Below, one piece after another: positions 44,913 through 53,762 of a DNA stretch of 64,000 bases. Numbering within the stretch: position 1 is the first letter of the stretch; every line of letters starts with the position of its first letter. The DNA lies in contig NZ_JAKSXV010000017.1 of NCBI RefSeq assembly GCF_022829345.1, forward strand, positions 1-64,000, in the 5' to 3' direction. The notes under the pieces are model-generated. The model saw only the letters and a program-made list of their open reading frames with translations. It did not search any database and was not told where the DNA came from. The translations under genes and the position numbers were made by a program. The DNA is from Methylobacterium sp. J-090 (GTDB lineage: Bacteria; Pseudomonadota; Alphaproteobacteria; Rhizobiales; Beijerinckiaceae).

Positions 44913-45802
44913 TGGACGAGCTCACCGAAACTATAGCCAGCGTGGGCTGCGATCTCCGGCACAAGGCTCGTCTTCGTCATGCCGGGTTGCGTGTTGACCT
45001 CCAGGACGACGAGGGCACCGGTTCCACCCGGTGTGTCGTCGTAGCGGAGGTCCGCACGGCTGATGCCCCGGCACCCGAGTGCTTGATGCGCCGTTAACGA
45101 CAACTCTTGGACACGCTGGTAAAGATTTGGTTTAATTTCTGCCGGGAGGACGTGGATCGACCCCCCCTCGGCGTACTTCGCGTCGTAGTCGTACCAGTCC
45201 CCCGACGCGGTCTTGATCTCGATGACGCCGAGCGCCCTGTCCCCCATGACGGCGCAGGTCAGCTCGCGCCCGGCGACGTAGGTTTCGATAAGGATTTCAT
45301 CGCCGTAGCCCCAATCGTCCCGGCCGATTTCCTGGGGCGGGTGGGAGCGTCCGTCGCGCACGATGATGACCCCCATGGAGGAGCCCTCGGCCACGGGCTT
45401 GAGCACGTAGGGGGGCGTCAGCAGGTGCGCGCTCGCGGCCTCGTGACGGTTAACGACGCGGCCCTCGGGGACGCTGACGCCGGCCGCCCGCATGATCGTT
45501 TTGGCACGCTCCTTGTGCATGGCGAGCGCCGAGGCGAGCACGCCCGAGTGGGTGTAGGGGATGCGCAGGAGTTCGAGCAGGCCCTGGATCGTGCCGTCCT
45601 CGCCCGCCGGCCCGTGCAGGGCGTTGAAGGCCACGTCGGGCTTCAGATCGGTGAGGACCGTGGCGATGTCCGGCCCGACATCGACGCGGGTCACGCGGAA
45701 CCCCCGGCCTTCCAGGGCCTCGGCGCAGGCGTTGCCGGAGTTGAGCGAGACCGGCCGCTCGGAGGACCACCCGCCCATGAGGACGGCGACGTGCTGGGAC
45801 AT
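44879..45802 (-). CDS. ddl: D-alanine--D-alanine ligase
   Basis: The 307-residue ATP-grasp ligase has HVAVLMGGWSSERPVSLNSG at the start, FNALHGPAGEDGTIQG, GSSMGVIIV, and the metal-binding end VVLEVNTQPGMTKTSLVPEIA. It joins two D-alanines for peptidoglycan precursors. The stretch coding EIKPNLYQRVQELSLTAHQAL (45082-45141) uses AT-rich codons (ATT, AAA, CCA, AAT, CTT, CAA, TTG, TTA) that are rare in the rest of the gene. The stop lies inside ftsQ. Confidence 0.96.
   Translation of the reverse strand: MSQHVAVLMGGWSSERPVSLNSGNACAEALEGRGFRVTRVDVGPDIATVLTDLKPDVAFNALHGPAGEDGTIQGLLELLRIPYTHSGVLASALAMHKERAKTIMRAAGVSVPEGRVVNRHEAASAHLLTPPYVLKPVAEGSSMGVIIVRDGRSHPPQEIGRDDWGYGDEILIETYVAGRELTCAVMGDRALGVIEIKTASGDWYDYDAKYAEGGSIHVLPAEIKPNLYQRVQELSLTAHQALGCRGISRADLRYDDTPGGTGALVVLEVNTQPGMTKTSLVPEIAAHAGYSFGELVQWMVEDATLGR
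45082..45141 (-). promoter_or_regulatory. AT-rich, rare-codon patch in ddl upstream of ftsQ
   Basis: About 60 bases inside ddl are AT-rich in an otherwise GC-rich gene, and use codons avoided elsewhere. They contain ATTAAACC and GTTAAC, which resemble half-sites of CtrA (TTAAC/TTAA pairs), and lie about 170-230 bases upstream of the ftsQ start. An internal promoter or CtrA site for ftsQAZ is a reasonable hypothesis; a perfect TTAA-N7-TTAA is not present. Confidence 0.4.
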
Positions 45803-45823
45803 GATGCTTTTCTCCGGACGGGC

Positions 45824-46762
45824 TCAGGCGCCTGTCTGCGATGATTCGAGGCCGATGCGCTTGATCTCCCAGTGCAGGTCGACGCCGCTGGTCTCGCGCA
45901 CGCGCCGGCGCACCTCCTCGCCGAGCCCCTCGATGTCGGCCGCCGTGGCGCCGTCGCGGTTGATCAAGAAGTTGCAGTGCATCTCCGAGACCTGGGCGCC
46001 GCCGACCGTGAGGCCCCGACAGCCGGCGGCATCGACGAGTTGCCAGGCCTTGCCCCCGGGCGGGTTCTTGAAGGTCGAGCCGCCCGTGCGCTCGCGGATC
46101 GGCTGGGCCGCCTCGCGTGCCGCCGTCACCCGGTCCATCTCGGCCTCGATGCTCTGGCGGTCGCCGGGGCGCCCCCGGAACAGGGCGCTGGTGAAGATCA
46201 CGTCGTCGGGCGCCCCGCTGTGGCGGTAGGCGAAGCCCATCTCGGCGTGGGTGAAGGTGCGCCGGTTGCCCGCCCGGTCGACGCCCTCGGCCTCGATCAG
46301 CACGTCCGTGGTCTCGCCGCCATGGGCCCCGGCGTTCATGCGCAGCGCCCCGCCGATGGCGCCCGGGATGCCGCGGAAGAATGCGAGGCCGTCGAGCCCG
46401 GCCTCCGCCGCCGCCTTGGCGAGGCGCATGTCGGGCACGGCCGTGCCGACGCGCAGGTGCGCGCCGTCGATCGCCACCGACCCGAAGGCCTTGCCGCCCA
46501 GCCGCACCACCACGCCGGGCACGCCGCCGTCGCGCACGATGAGGTTCGAGCCGAGCCCGATCACCGTGACGGGGATCTCGGGATCGAGCCCGGCGAGCAG
46601 GGCGGCGAGGTCTTCCGCATCGGCCGGGGTGAACAGCACCTGCGCCGGACCGCCGACGCGGAACCACGTCAGGTCCGACAGGGGCTGGTTGGCGATGAGG
46701 CGTCCGCGCAGGGCGGGCGCCGCCGCGCGGATGGCGGGGGTGAGATCGGGAAAGGCGGTCAT
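45824..46762 (-). CDS. murB: UDP-N-acetylenolpyruvoylglucosamine reductase MurB
   Basis: The 312-residue FAD enzyme has [51 protein letters not shown] and [20 protein letters not shown] (catalytic Ser and FAD loops). [19 protein letters not shown] belongs to the type I/II C-terminal domain. It makes UDP-MurNAc. It precedes ddl and is separated from murC by a 724-base insertion carrying the toxin-antitoxin pair on the opposite strand. Confidence 0.96.
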   Translation of the reverse strand: MTAFPDLTPAIRAAAPALRGRLIANQPLSDLTWFRVGGPAQVLFTPADAEDLAALLAGLDPEIPVTVIGLGSNLIVRDGGVPGVVVRLGGKAFGSVAIDGAHLRVGTAVPDMRLAKAAAEAGLDGLAFFRGIPGAIGGALRMNAGAHGGETTDVLIEAEGVDRAGNRRTFTHAEMGFAYRHSGAPDDVIFTSALFRGRPGDRQSIEAEMDRVTAAREAAQPIRERTGGSTFKNPPGGKAWQLVDAAGCRGLTVGGAQVSEMHCNFLINRDGATAADIEGLGEEVRRRVRETSGVDLHWEIKRIGLESSQTGA

Positions 46763-46824
46763 GGGAGCTGGTGCCTTTCGGCGGAATCAACTAAGGATTG
46801 CAGATCAATCGGGCAGATCTCGCA

Positions 46825-47079
46825 ATGGGCAGGGCGATCGTCTTCACCCGCCCGGCGGCCCGGGCGCTGAGCCGGATGCCGGCGACGACGGAGGCCCTGA
46901 TCCGCGCCAAGCTGCGCCAGCTCGCCGACGAGCCGGACGCCCTGGCCAACAACGTCAGGGCCCTGAAAGGACAGGACGGCTGCCGCCTGCGCGTCGGCGA
47001 TTGGCGAGTGATCTTCACGAGCGAGCCCGATCGGGTCATTGTGCATGATGTCGGACCGCGCGGGTCGATCTACGGATAG
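46825..47079 (+). CDS. RelE/ParE-family toxin
   Basis: The 84-residue protein starts at ATG 46825 and has the RelE/ParE fold: IVFTRPAARALSRMPATTEAL, LRQLADEPDALANNVRALKG, CRLRVGDWRVIFTSEPDRVIVHDVGPRGSIY. The GDWRVIFT strand with Arg is typical of RelE relatives, which cut mRNA on the ribosome or block gyrase. The antitoxin gene follows after 10 bases. The pair sits on the plus strand between murB and murC. TTG 46798 would be a longer start. Confidence 0.85.
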   Translation: MGRAIVFTRPAARALSRMPATTEALIRAKLRQLADEPDALANNVRALKGQDGCRLRVGDWRVIFTSEPDRVIVHDVGPRGSIYG

Positions 47080-47089
47080 AGTGGGCCTC

Positions 47090-47479
47090 ATGACCGTCGT
47101 GCGTACCAGGACCCCGTCCGGCGAGGCCATCGTGATCGTGCCGGAGGCGGAGTTCGAGCGGCTCACCGCGCTGGCCGAGGACGCCCTCGACGGAAAGGCC
47201 CTGTCGGCCTCGAAAGCCCGGATCGACGGGGGAACCGAGGATCTGTTGAGCGAAGCCGATCTCGATGCCCTGCGGGCGGCACCCACGCCCCTCGCGTTCT
47301 GGCGGGCGCGCCGGGGGGTCGAAACGGCCGCGCTCGCCGAACGGGCCGGTCTCGCGGAATCCGATCTTGTCGCAATGGAGGGGGGCGCGGCCGTGAGCGA
47401 CATCACGCGTTATCGAGCCCTCGCCGAGGCACTCGGCGTCGACATGGACGATCTCGTGCCGGACGCCGAAGCCGCGTGA
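47090..47479 (+). CDS. Xre-type antitoxin with a Phd-like N-terminus
   Basis: The 129-residue protein has two parts. Residues 1-40 (GEAIVIVPEAEFERLTALAEDA) look like the start of a Phd/YefM-type antitoxin. Residues 70-125 (FWRARRGVETAALAERAGLAE, then SDITRYRALAEALGVDMDDLVPD) are an Xre helix-turn-helix. The toxin comes first, as in HigBA-type modules. It would bind both the toxin and its own promoter. The stop lies 7 bases before the murC stop from the other strand, so the two convergent transcripts may overlap. Confidence 0.82.
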   Translation: MTVVRTRTPSGEAIVIVPEAEFERLTALAEDALDGKALSASKARIDGGTEDLLSEADLDALRAAPTPLAFWRARRGVETAALAERAGLAESDLVAMEGGAAVSDITRYRALAEALGVDMDDLVPDAEAA

Positions 47480-47486
47480 CGCGATC

Positions 47487-48902
47487 TCACCCCGTCACAC
47501 CTCCGAGCGCCGCGAGTTCGCCCGGCAGGGCGTAGGCCCACTGGGTGATGTTGCCGGCGCCGAGGCACACCACGTAGTCGCCGGCCTTGGCGCGGCCCGC
47601 GACGAGGCCGGCGAGATCCTCCGAGCGGTCGAGGGCGAGGGCGTCGCGGTGGCCGCGGGATTTGAGGCCCGCGACGAGGCCGTCGCGGTCCATGCCCTCG
47701 ATGGGCGCCTCGCCGGCCGCGTAGACCGGGGCGACGATGACCGTGTCGGCGTCGTTGAAGCAGGTGCAGAAATCGTCGAACAGCGACGCGAGCCGGGTGT
47801 AGCGGTGCGGCTGGACGATGGCGACGACGTTGCCGTCCGTGGAGGCACGGGCGGCCTTCAGCACCGCCTTGATCTCCACGGGGTGGTGTCCGTAATCGTC
47901 GAAGATCAGGGCGCCGTTCCACTCGCCGGTCTTGGTGAAGCGGCGCTTGACCCCGCCGAAGCCGGCCAGCGCCTTGCGGATCGCCTCGGGCTCGACGCCG
48001 AGCTCGTGGGCCACCGCCAGGGCGGCGGTGGCGTTCAGGGCGTTGTGCTTGCCCGGCATCGGCAGGATCAGGTCTTCCATCTCGAGGCGGAAGCCCGGGC
48101 GCCGGTCGCGGATCATCACCCGGAACCGGCTCTGGCCGCCGCGCAGGTCGATGTCGATGAGGCGGACGTCGGCCTGCGGGTTCTCGCCGTAGGTGATGAT
48201 GCGGCGGTCCTCGATGTGGCCGACCAGATCCTGCACCACCGGGTGGTCGATGCACATCACGGCGAACCCGTAGAACGGGATGTTGTCGATGAAGCGCCGG
48301 AACGCGTCCTTGACCGCGTCGAACGAGCCGAAATGGTCGAGGTGCTCGGGGTCGATGTTGGTGACGATGGCGACATCCGCCGGCAATTTCAGGAAGGTGC
48401 CGTCGGATTCGTCGGCCTCCACCACCATCCACTCGCCCTCGCCCATGCGGGCGTTGGTGCCGTAGGCGTTGATGATGCCGCCGTTGATGACCGTCGGGTC
48501 CATGTTGCCGGCATCGAGCAGGGTGGCGACGAGGGAGGTCGTCGTGGTCTTGCCGTGGGTGCCCGCGATGGCGACGCAGGACTTGAAGCGCATGAGCTCG
48601 GCCAGCATCTCGGCCCGGCGCACCACGGGCAGGCGGCGCTCGCGGGCGGCGATGAGCTCGGGGTTGTCGCGCTGGATCGCCGTCGAGACCACGACGAGGG
48701 CGGCGTCCTCCACGTTCGCGGCGGAGTGGCCGACGAAGGTGCGGATGCCCTTCTCGGAGAGGCGCCGCACGTTGGCGTTGTCGGAGGCGTCCGAGCCCTG
48801 GACGGTGTAGCCGAGGTTCATCATCACCTCGGCGATGCCGGACATGCCGATGCCGCCGATGCCGATGAAGTGGATGGGTCCGAGCTTGTCGGGCAGCTTC
48901 AT
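47487..48902 (-). CDS. murC: UDP-N-acetylmuramate--L-alanine ligase MurC
   Basis: The 471-residue ligase adds L-Ala to UDP-MurNAc. It has [20 protein letters not shown], the ATP loop [41 protein letters not shown] and the C-terminal block [16 protein letters not shown]. It follows murG by 50 bases. The murB gene that usually comes next is separated by the toxin-antitoxin insert. Confidence 0.97.
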   Translation of the reverse strand: MKLPDKLGPIHFIGIGGIGMSGIAEVMMNLGYTVQGSDASDNANVRRLSEKGIRTFVGHSAANVEDAALVVVSTAIQRDNPELIAARERRLPVVRRAEMLAELMRFKSCVAIAGTHGKTTTTSLVATLLDAGNMDPTVINGGIINAYGTNARMGEGEWMVVEADESDGTFLKLPADVAIVTNIDPEHLDHFGSFDAVKDAFRRFIDNIPFYGFAVMCIDHPVVQDLVGHIEDRRIITYGENPQADVRLIDIDLRGGQSRFRVMIRDRRPGFRLEMEDLILPMPGKHNALNATAALAVAHELGVEPEAIRKALAGFGGVKRRFTKTGEWNGALIFDDYGHHPVEIKAVLKAARASTDGNVVAIVQPHRYTRLASLFDDFCTCFNDADTVIVAPVYAAGEAPIEGMDRDGLVAGLKSRGHRDALALDRSEDLAGLVAGRAKAGDYVVCLGAGNITQWAYALPGELAALGGVTG

Positions 48903-48952
48903 GGGATGAACCAGTCCAGGGTGGGCGCGCCGGAGCGCCCGTTGGGTAAGAA

Positions 48953-50062
48953 TCAGGTGCGGGCGGCCGTGGCGACGACGATGTCGGCGAGGCGTTCGGC
49001 GGCGTCGTGGATGCCCGCGCTTTTGGCCGCTGCCGCCGCCGCGGTCAATTTTTCAGGGTTGGTGAAGCGGTCCACGAGTTCGGCCGCGAGGCGGTCGGGC
49101 GTGAACGCGCTCTGGGGAATCGCCAGGGCCGCGCCGATGGAGGCGAGGGTCGCGGCGTTGGCGGCCTGGTCCTGATCGATGGCGCCGGGGAGCGGCACGA
49201 GGATCGACGGCCGGCCGATGGCGGCGAGTTCCGAGACCGTGGAGGCGCCGGAACGCCCGATGACGAGGTGGGCGGCGGCCATGCGGGCCGGCAGGTCCTT
49301 GAAGAACGGCGCCGCCTCGACCCCGCCGAGGCGGAGGCCGAGATAGAGGTTCTGCACGGCCGTGAGGTCTTCCGAGCGCACCTGCTGGACGAGGTGGAGG
49401 CGCGCGCGCAAATCCGCCGGCAGGGCTTCGATGGCTTTCGGCACCACCTCGCCCATCACCCGCGCGCCCTGGCTGCCGCCGAAGACGAGGAGGTGGAGGG
49501 GGGCGTCCGGAGCGACGGAGGGATACGGTGTGGCGGCGGCCGCGATCACCGCCGGGCGCAGGGGATTGCCCGTGTGGGTACGCGGCGCGAGCGCCTTCAC
49601 GGGCACGCCGCGCACCTCCTTGAACCCGGTGGCGATGGCCCGCGCGCCGCGCGCCAGGAACGCGTTGGCCCGGCCCATGACGGCGTTCTGCTCGTGCAGG
49701 ACCGTGGGCACCCGCAGGATCTGCCCGGCGAGCATGGGCGGCACGGTGGGATAGCCGCCGAAGCCCACGATGGCGGCGGGGTCGAGGCGCCTGATCTGCC
49801 GGGCGGCGACGCCGAAGCCGCGCCCGAGGGTGAGGAGCGCGAGGCCGCGCTTCACCGGCGAGCGGCCCGAGGGGGTCGCCGACGCGATGGTGACGATCTC
49901 GGAGGCCGGAAACCCCGTGGCGATGGAATCCACCCGCGCGTCGGTGGCGAGCACCACCCGCAGCCCGCGCGCGCGCAGAACGTGGGCGAGGCTCTCGGCC
50001 GGGAACAGGTGCCCGCCCGTGCCGCCGGCACAGAGCAGGATCGTGGCAGTGGCGACGGTCAA
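48953..50062 (-). CDS. murG: MurG glycosyltransferase (lipid II synthesis)
   Basis: The 369-residue enzyme has [22 protein letters not shown] at the N-terminus (the GGTGGH loop), [30 protein letters not shown] and [13 protein letters not shown]. It adds GlcNAc to lipid I. The start is TTG 50062, whose codon overlaps the stop of ftsW (TTGA), the only start that keeps the conserved N-terminus. Long open frames upstream in the same frame are shadow of ftsW. It ends 50 bases before murC. Confidence 0.95.
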   Translation of the reverse strand: MTVATATILLCAGGTGGHLFPAESLAHVLRARGLRVVLATDARVDSIATGFPASEIVTIASATPSGRSPVKRGLALLTLGRGFGVAARQIRRLDPAAIVGFGGYPTVPPMLAGQILRVPTVLHEQNAVMGRANAFLARGARAIATGFKEVRGVPVKALAPRTHTGNPLRPAVIAAAATPYPSVAPDAPLHLLVFGGSQGARVMGEVVPKAIEALPADLRARLHLVQQVRSEDLTAVQNLYLGLRLGGVEAAPFFKDLPARMAAAHLVIGRSGASTVSELAAIGRPSILVPLPGAIDQDQAANAATLASIGAALAIPQSAFTPDRLAAELVDRFTNPEKLTAAAAAAKSAGIHDAAERLADIVVATAART

Positions 50063-51225
50063 CGCATCACTCCGGCGACGGTCGCCGGGGCGGTGCCCGG
50101 CGGCTTCTGGCTCAGGGTCGTGGTGCGCGGGCGCTTGCGGGTCAAGGCGACGAGGAAGCCCATGCCGAGGGCCAGCGACAGCATCGACGAGCCGCCGTAG
50201 GACACGAACGGCAGGGTCATGCCCTTGGCGGGCATGAGCTGGACGTTCACCGCCATGTTGATGCAGGCCTGGAGCCCGAACAGGGTGACCAGACCCGTGA
50301 TGGCGAGGCGCGAAAAGGTGTCGTCCGTGCGCCGCGCGAGCTTGAGGCCGCGCATGACGAGGTAGGCGAACAGCGACACGAGGCCGAGGCAGACGAGGAC
50401 GCCGAACTCCTCGCCGATGACGGAGAACAGGAAGTCGGTGTGGGCGTCGGGCAGGTGGCGCTTGGCCAGGCCCTCGCCCGGACCGACGCCGAGCCAGCCG
50501 CCGGCATTGAACGATTCGTGGGCCCAGAAGCCCTGGAAGTTGTCGCCGGACTCGGTGTTCATGAACCGGTCGATGCGCTCGCGCACGTGGTACAGGAAGC
50601 GGTAGGCGACGCCGACGCCGAGCAGTCCGGCGATCCCGAGGCCCGCGACCCAGAACCAGTGCAGGCCGGCCACGAAGAACAGCGCGCACCACACGATGGT
50701 GATGAGCATGGTCTGGCCGAAATCCGGCTGGAGCACGAGGGGCACGATGGTGACGGGCAGGAGCAGGATCGCCAGGAGGCCGCCCGGCATGTCCCGGCGC
50801 TGGGCGCCCTCCGAGAAGGCCCAGGCGGCCACCACCACGAAGGCGGGCTTGACGAATTCCGAGGGCTGCAGGCCGAAGGGGCCGAACTGGATCCAGCGAT
50901 GCGCGCCCTTGATCTCCGGCCCGAACTTTCCGGCCAGCACACACAGGACGACGCCCATGAGCCATGTGCCCAGGGCCACGCGCCGGATGTGGCGCAGGGA
51001 CAGGAACGACACGCCGACGATGATGAGGAGGGTGGGCGCGAGGTAGAGCGCCTGCCGGTTGAGGAAGTGGAAGGTCGGCAGGCCGATCTTCTCGGCGACC
51101 GGCGGCCCGCCGCCCATGAGGAAGACGAGGCCCGCCACCATGAGGGCGCCGAGGCCCGCCAGCAGGCCGCGATCGACGGTCCACCACCAATCGGTGAGAG
51201 GCGTGCGTTCCGCGCGGGACATCAT
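50059..51225 (-). CDS. ftsW: peptidoglycan glycosyltransferase FtsW (SEDS)
   Basis: The 388-residue SEDS protein has about ten membrane segments and the hallmark blocks PFGLQPSEFVKPAFV, LLQPDFGQTMLI-type, DFLFSVIGEEFGVLVCLGLV and LPFVSYGGSSMLSLALGMGFL. It polymerises lipid II at the septum with FtsI. The start is ATG 51225 (MMSRAERT); longer frames lack family support. No murD, mraY or murF follows upstream on this strand; instead a FUSC gene and uvsE come next. Confidence 0.95.
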   Translation of the reverse strand: MMSRAERTPLTDWWWTVDRGLLAGLGALMVAGLVFLMGGGPPVAEKIGLPTFHFLNRQALYLAPTLLIIVGVSFLSLRHIRRVALGTWLMGVVLCVLAGKFGPEIKGAHRWIQFGPFGLQPSEFVKPAFVVVAAWAFSEGAQRRDMPGGLLAILLLPVTIVPLVLQPDFGQTMLITIVWCALFFVAGLHWFWVAGLGIAGLLGVGVAYRFLYHVRERIDRFMNTESGDNFQGFWAHESFNAGGWLGVGPGEGLAKRHLPDAHTDFLFSVIGEEFGVLVCLGLVSLFAYLVMRGLKLARRTDDTFSRLAITGLVTLFGLQACINMAVNVQLMPAKGMTLPFVSYGGSSMLSLALGMGFLVALTRKRPRTTTLSQKPPGTAPATVAGVMR

Positions 51226-51356
51226 GGGGTGCGCTCTCCGTGGAGCCGGGGCGCTCGCCGGAGCAGCCGCAGGCCGCCGGCAGCCTAGGAGCCGGCACGG
51301 CGCGATCCTGTGCCGGAATGGTAAACCAATCCTTTGCGCGACCGCGGATCGGACGC

Positions 51357-51947
51357 TCAGTCTCCATCCTCGGGATGGCGCATCATCCGGGTCGCGACCC
51401 AGCCCACCGCGATGGCGACGCTGACGCCCCAGCCGACCTCCAGGAGGCGCGAGCCGAACATGTGCTGGGCCGTGCCGGTATGGGGCACCAGCAGGATGAT
51501 GGTGGCGGTGATGCCGGCGAGCCGCCCGGCGCTCGCCACGTTGAGGAGCCAGCACGCGGTGAGCGACAGGATGACGGCGACCGCGTAGGCGACGAGGTCC
51601 TGGCCGACGGTGCTGAGGACGGCCAGGCCGATGAGGCCGCCGGTGGCGGCGCCGAGGAACTGGTCGCGGGCCATGGTGCGGGTGGCACGGAACTCCGTCT
51701 GCACCACGGCGATGGCCGTGATGGCGCTCCAGAACCCCTCGCGCAGGTTGAGGGCCTGGGTCGGCACGTAGGCGATGAGGGCGGCCGACGCCGACATCAG
51801 TCCGTGCGCCGCTCCGCCGACGAGGCGCCGGCGCAGGGGCAGGCGCTTGCGCAGGCGGGCGAGCTGCTGGCGCAGCCAGCCGATGCGCACCTCCTCCCGG
51901 GTCGCCTCGCCCGGCAGGACCGGGGGTTCGCGCAGCTCCTGTTCCAT
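51357..51947 (-). CDS. half-length FUSC family membrane protein
   Basis: The 196-residue protein has five or six membrane spans and the FUSC/aromatic acid exporter pattern FWSAITAIAVVQTEFRATRTMARDQFLGAATGG. Full-length FUSC exporters are 600-700 residues with two such units and a soluble domain; this is one unit, with a basic cytosolic start (RQQLARLRKRLPLRRRL). It may work as a dimer or be a shortened derivative. GTG 51956 is an alternative start. It sits directly between ftsW and uvsE on the minus strand. Confidence 0.75.
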   Translation of the reverse strand: MEQELREPPVLPGEATREEVRIGWLRQQLARLRKRLPLRRRLVGGAAHGLMSASAALIAYVPTQALNLREGFWSAITAIAVVQTEFRATRTMARDQFLGAATGGLIGLAVLSTVGQDLVAYAVAVILSLTACWLLNVASAGRLAGITATIILLVPHTGTAQHMFGSRLLEVGWGVSVAIAVGWVATRMMRHPEDGD

Positions 51948-51966
51948 GGGGGTCACACGCGGGCGC

Positions 51967-53043
51967 TCAGGCCGCGACCCGCGTCGCGGCGGCGAGGCCG
52001 GGGGCGACCTGCGCGGCGATCTGGCCGGAGGCGACGTTCTTGCCCTTCGCCTCGATCTCGAAATCCGCCCAGGCGAGGTGGCGGCCGACGAGGGCGTTGA
52101 CGGCCCGGTTCCACATCATGTCGGAATGAGCCGCGAGGTCGCGCCGGGAATGGCCGGCGGCGGAGAGGGCGAGGAAATCCGGCGCGGCGTCGGCGTCGGT
52201 GCCCGCCAGCAGGGTTTCCCGGGAGACGCTGATATGCGCGATGGGCCGCACGCCGCGCCACGACTCGCGCACCCGTTCGATGCGTGGGTCCTCGGGCTCG
52301 ATGTAGGCGCCGCCGCTCTCGACCCAGTGGTGGTGGAGGTCGAGCACCACCGGCACCGCATCGGCGAGGTGCAGCACGGTGTCGAGGCCGAACACGTTCT
52401 CGTCGTTCTCGACGGTGATGAGATCGCGCGCGGTCCGCGAGAGCAGGGGCAGGCTCGCGCGAAAGCCCTCGACGCCGGGGTCGCGGGCGCCGACGTGGAT
52501 GTTGATGTGCGCGCCGTGCGGGTGCCAGCCCGCGCCGTAGCCGAGGAGCGCCATCACCTCGGCATGGTACTCGAACTCGGCGATACCGTTGGCCTGCGCG
52601 GCGGGATTGCGCGAGGCGATGACGCAGAACTGTCCCGGATGGAAGCTGAGGCGTACGCCTCCCGCCCGCGCCAGATCGCCGATGCGGGCGAGGCCTGGTT
52701 CGATGAGGGCGCGAAAGCCCGGCTCGGCGTAGATCTCGCTGGCGATGGGGTGGGTGTAGCCGGGCAGCACGTTGCTCGCCATGCGCAGGAGCCGCTCCAG
52801 GGGCGGGCGCGCCGCGACCCAGGCGACCTGCCGCTCCAGGGCGGCGAGGTTGTGGCGCGCCAGATCCTCCAGCTTCGCCCGGCGGGCACCGGGGGCGAGG
52901 CGCGCGAGGTTGGCCATGGTGACGTGGCTGAGGTTCATCTCCAGGGCGGCCTCGCGGGCGGCCTTCAGGGTCTTGAAGCCCTCGGGCGGGGCCTCGACGA
53001 TGAACTTGCAGCAGAAGCCGAGGCGCGGTTCGCCATCGGTCAT
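51967..53043 (-). CDS. uvsE: UV damage endonuclease UvsE (UVDE)
   Basis: The 358-residue TIM-barrel nuclease has LGFCCKFIVEAP near the start, NLSHVTMANLARLAP, RLSFHPGQFCVIASRNP, AHINIHVGARDPG, VLDLHHHWVES and HSDMMWNRAVNALV. These His, Asp and Glu positions bind the metal ions of UVDE, which nicks DNA 5' of UV photoproducts. The start ATG 53043 is chosen; ATG 53109 would add a Ser/Pro-rich leader. It stands ahead of the FUSC gene with 19 bases between. Confidence 0.9.
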   Translation of the reverse strand: MTDGEPRLGFCCKFIVEAPPEGFKTLKAAREAALEMNLSHVTMANLARLAPGARRAKLEDLARHNLAALERQVAWVAARPPLERLLRMASNVLPGYTHPIASEIYAEPGFRALIEPGLARIGDLARAGGVRLSFHPGQFCVIASRNPAAQANGIAEFEYHAEVMALLGYGAGWHPHGAHINIHVGARDPGVEGFRASLPLLSRTARDLITVENDENVFGLDTVLHLADAVPVVLDLHHHWVESGGAYIEPEDPRIERVRESWRGVRPIAHISVSRETLLAGTDADAAPDFLALSAAGHSRRDLAAHSDMMWNRAVNALVGRHLAWADFEIEAKGKNVASGQIAAQVAPGLAAATRVAA

Positions 53044-53251
53044 CGGTGCGGGACGGCCCGTCTTGGGCGTGGGTGAGTTGGGGGTCGTCGAGCTTGGCTT
53101 CGCGGTCATGGGGGGCCAACGCCGCAGGGCCGGTTTGGTCCCGCCCGGTGCGGCGCGCGGCGGCCACAGCCCCCATGAAAAATGTTGCGCCCACGGCTCC
53201 CCGCGCGGACGGGCCATTGACGGACCGCCGACGGGCGCCTTTACCGGACCC

Positions 53252-53620
53252 ATGCACGGACGCCGGCCCAGGGGAGCGAGCCACCGCGCGATCATCGCCG
53301 TGATCGCGCTCTACGCCCTGTGCCTCCAGGCCATCCTCGGCAGCGCCGCGTCCCTGCCGGCCCTGGGCCAGACCCCCGGCCTGTGCCTGCACGCGGCCGC
53401 CGAGGCCGGGCCGGACGCGCCCGCTCCGGTCCACGTGCATCTCGCCTGCTGCACGGCGGCCCAGGCGGTCTCCCCTCTCGCTCTGCCGCCCCTCGTGCCC
53501 ACCGGCATCGCCTGGCCCGACCGGCGCATCGCCCCCACGGCGTGGCGCCCGCACGCGGTCGCGCAGCCGCGGGCCCCGCCCGAACGGCACGCACAGCCCC
53601 GGGCACCGCCCGTCGCCTGA
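53252..53620 (+). CDS. DUF2946-like small exported protein
   Basis: The 122-residue protein starts at ATG 53252 with a signal or anchor segment (AIIAVIALYALCLQAILGSAA). The mature part holds GLCLHAAAEAG, HVHLACCTAAQ and a Pro/Arg-rich tail. The Cys/His-rich centre resembles DUF2946 proteins found beside TonB receptors and PepSY proteins, and could bind metal. It is divergent from uvsE and leads into the PepSY gene after 142 bases. Confidence 0.7.
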   Translation: MHGRRPRGASHRAIIAVIALYALCLQAILGSAASLPALGQTPGLCLHAAAEAGPDAPAPVHVHLACCTAAQAVSPLALPPLVPTGIAWPDRRIAPTAWRPHAVAQPRAPPERHAQPRAPPVA

Positions 53621-53762
53621 GGGCGCCCCTCGTCCGCCGCCCTGCCGGCGGTGCGGCCGGCGCCCCGATCCCCGAACGCCCGTCCGCCAGACCGGACGGG
53701 TTCGACGGATCGGCCGTGCCTCGAGGCGCGGCCCCGAGCGCTCGTGCCCCGCAAGGACGACC

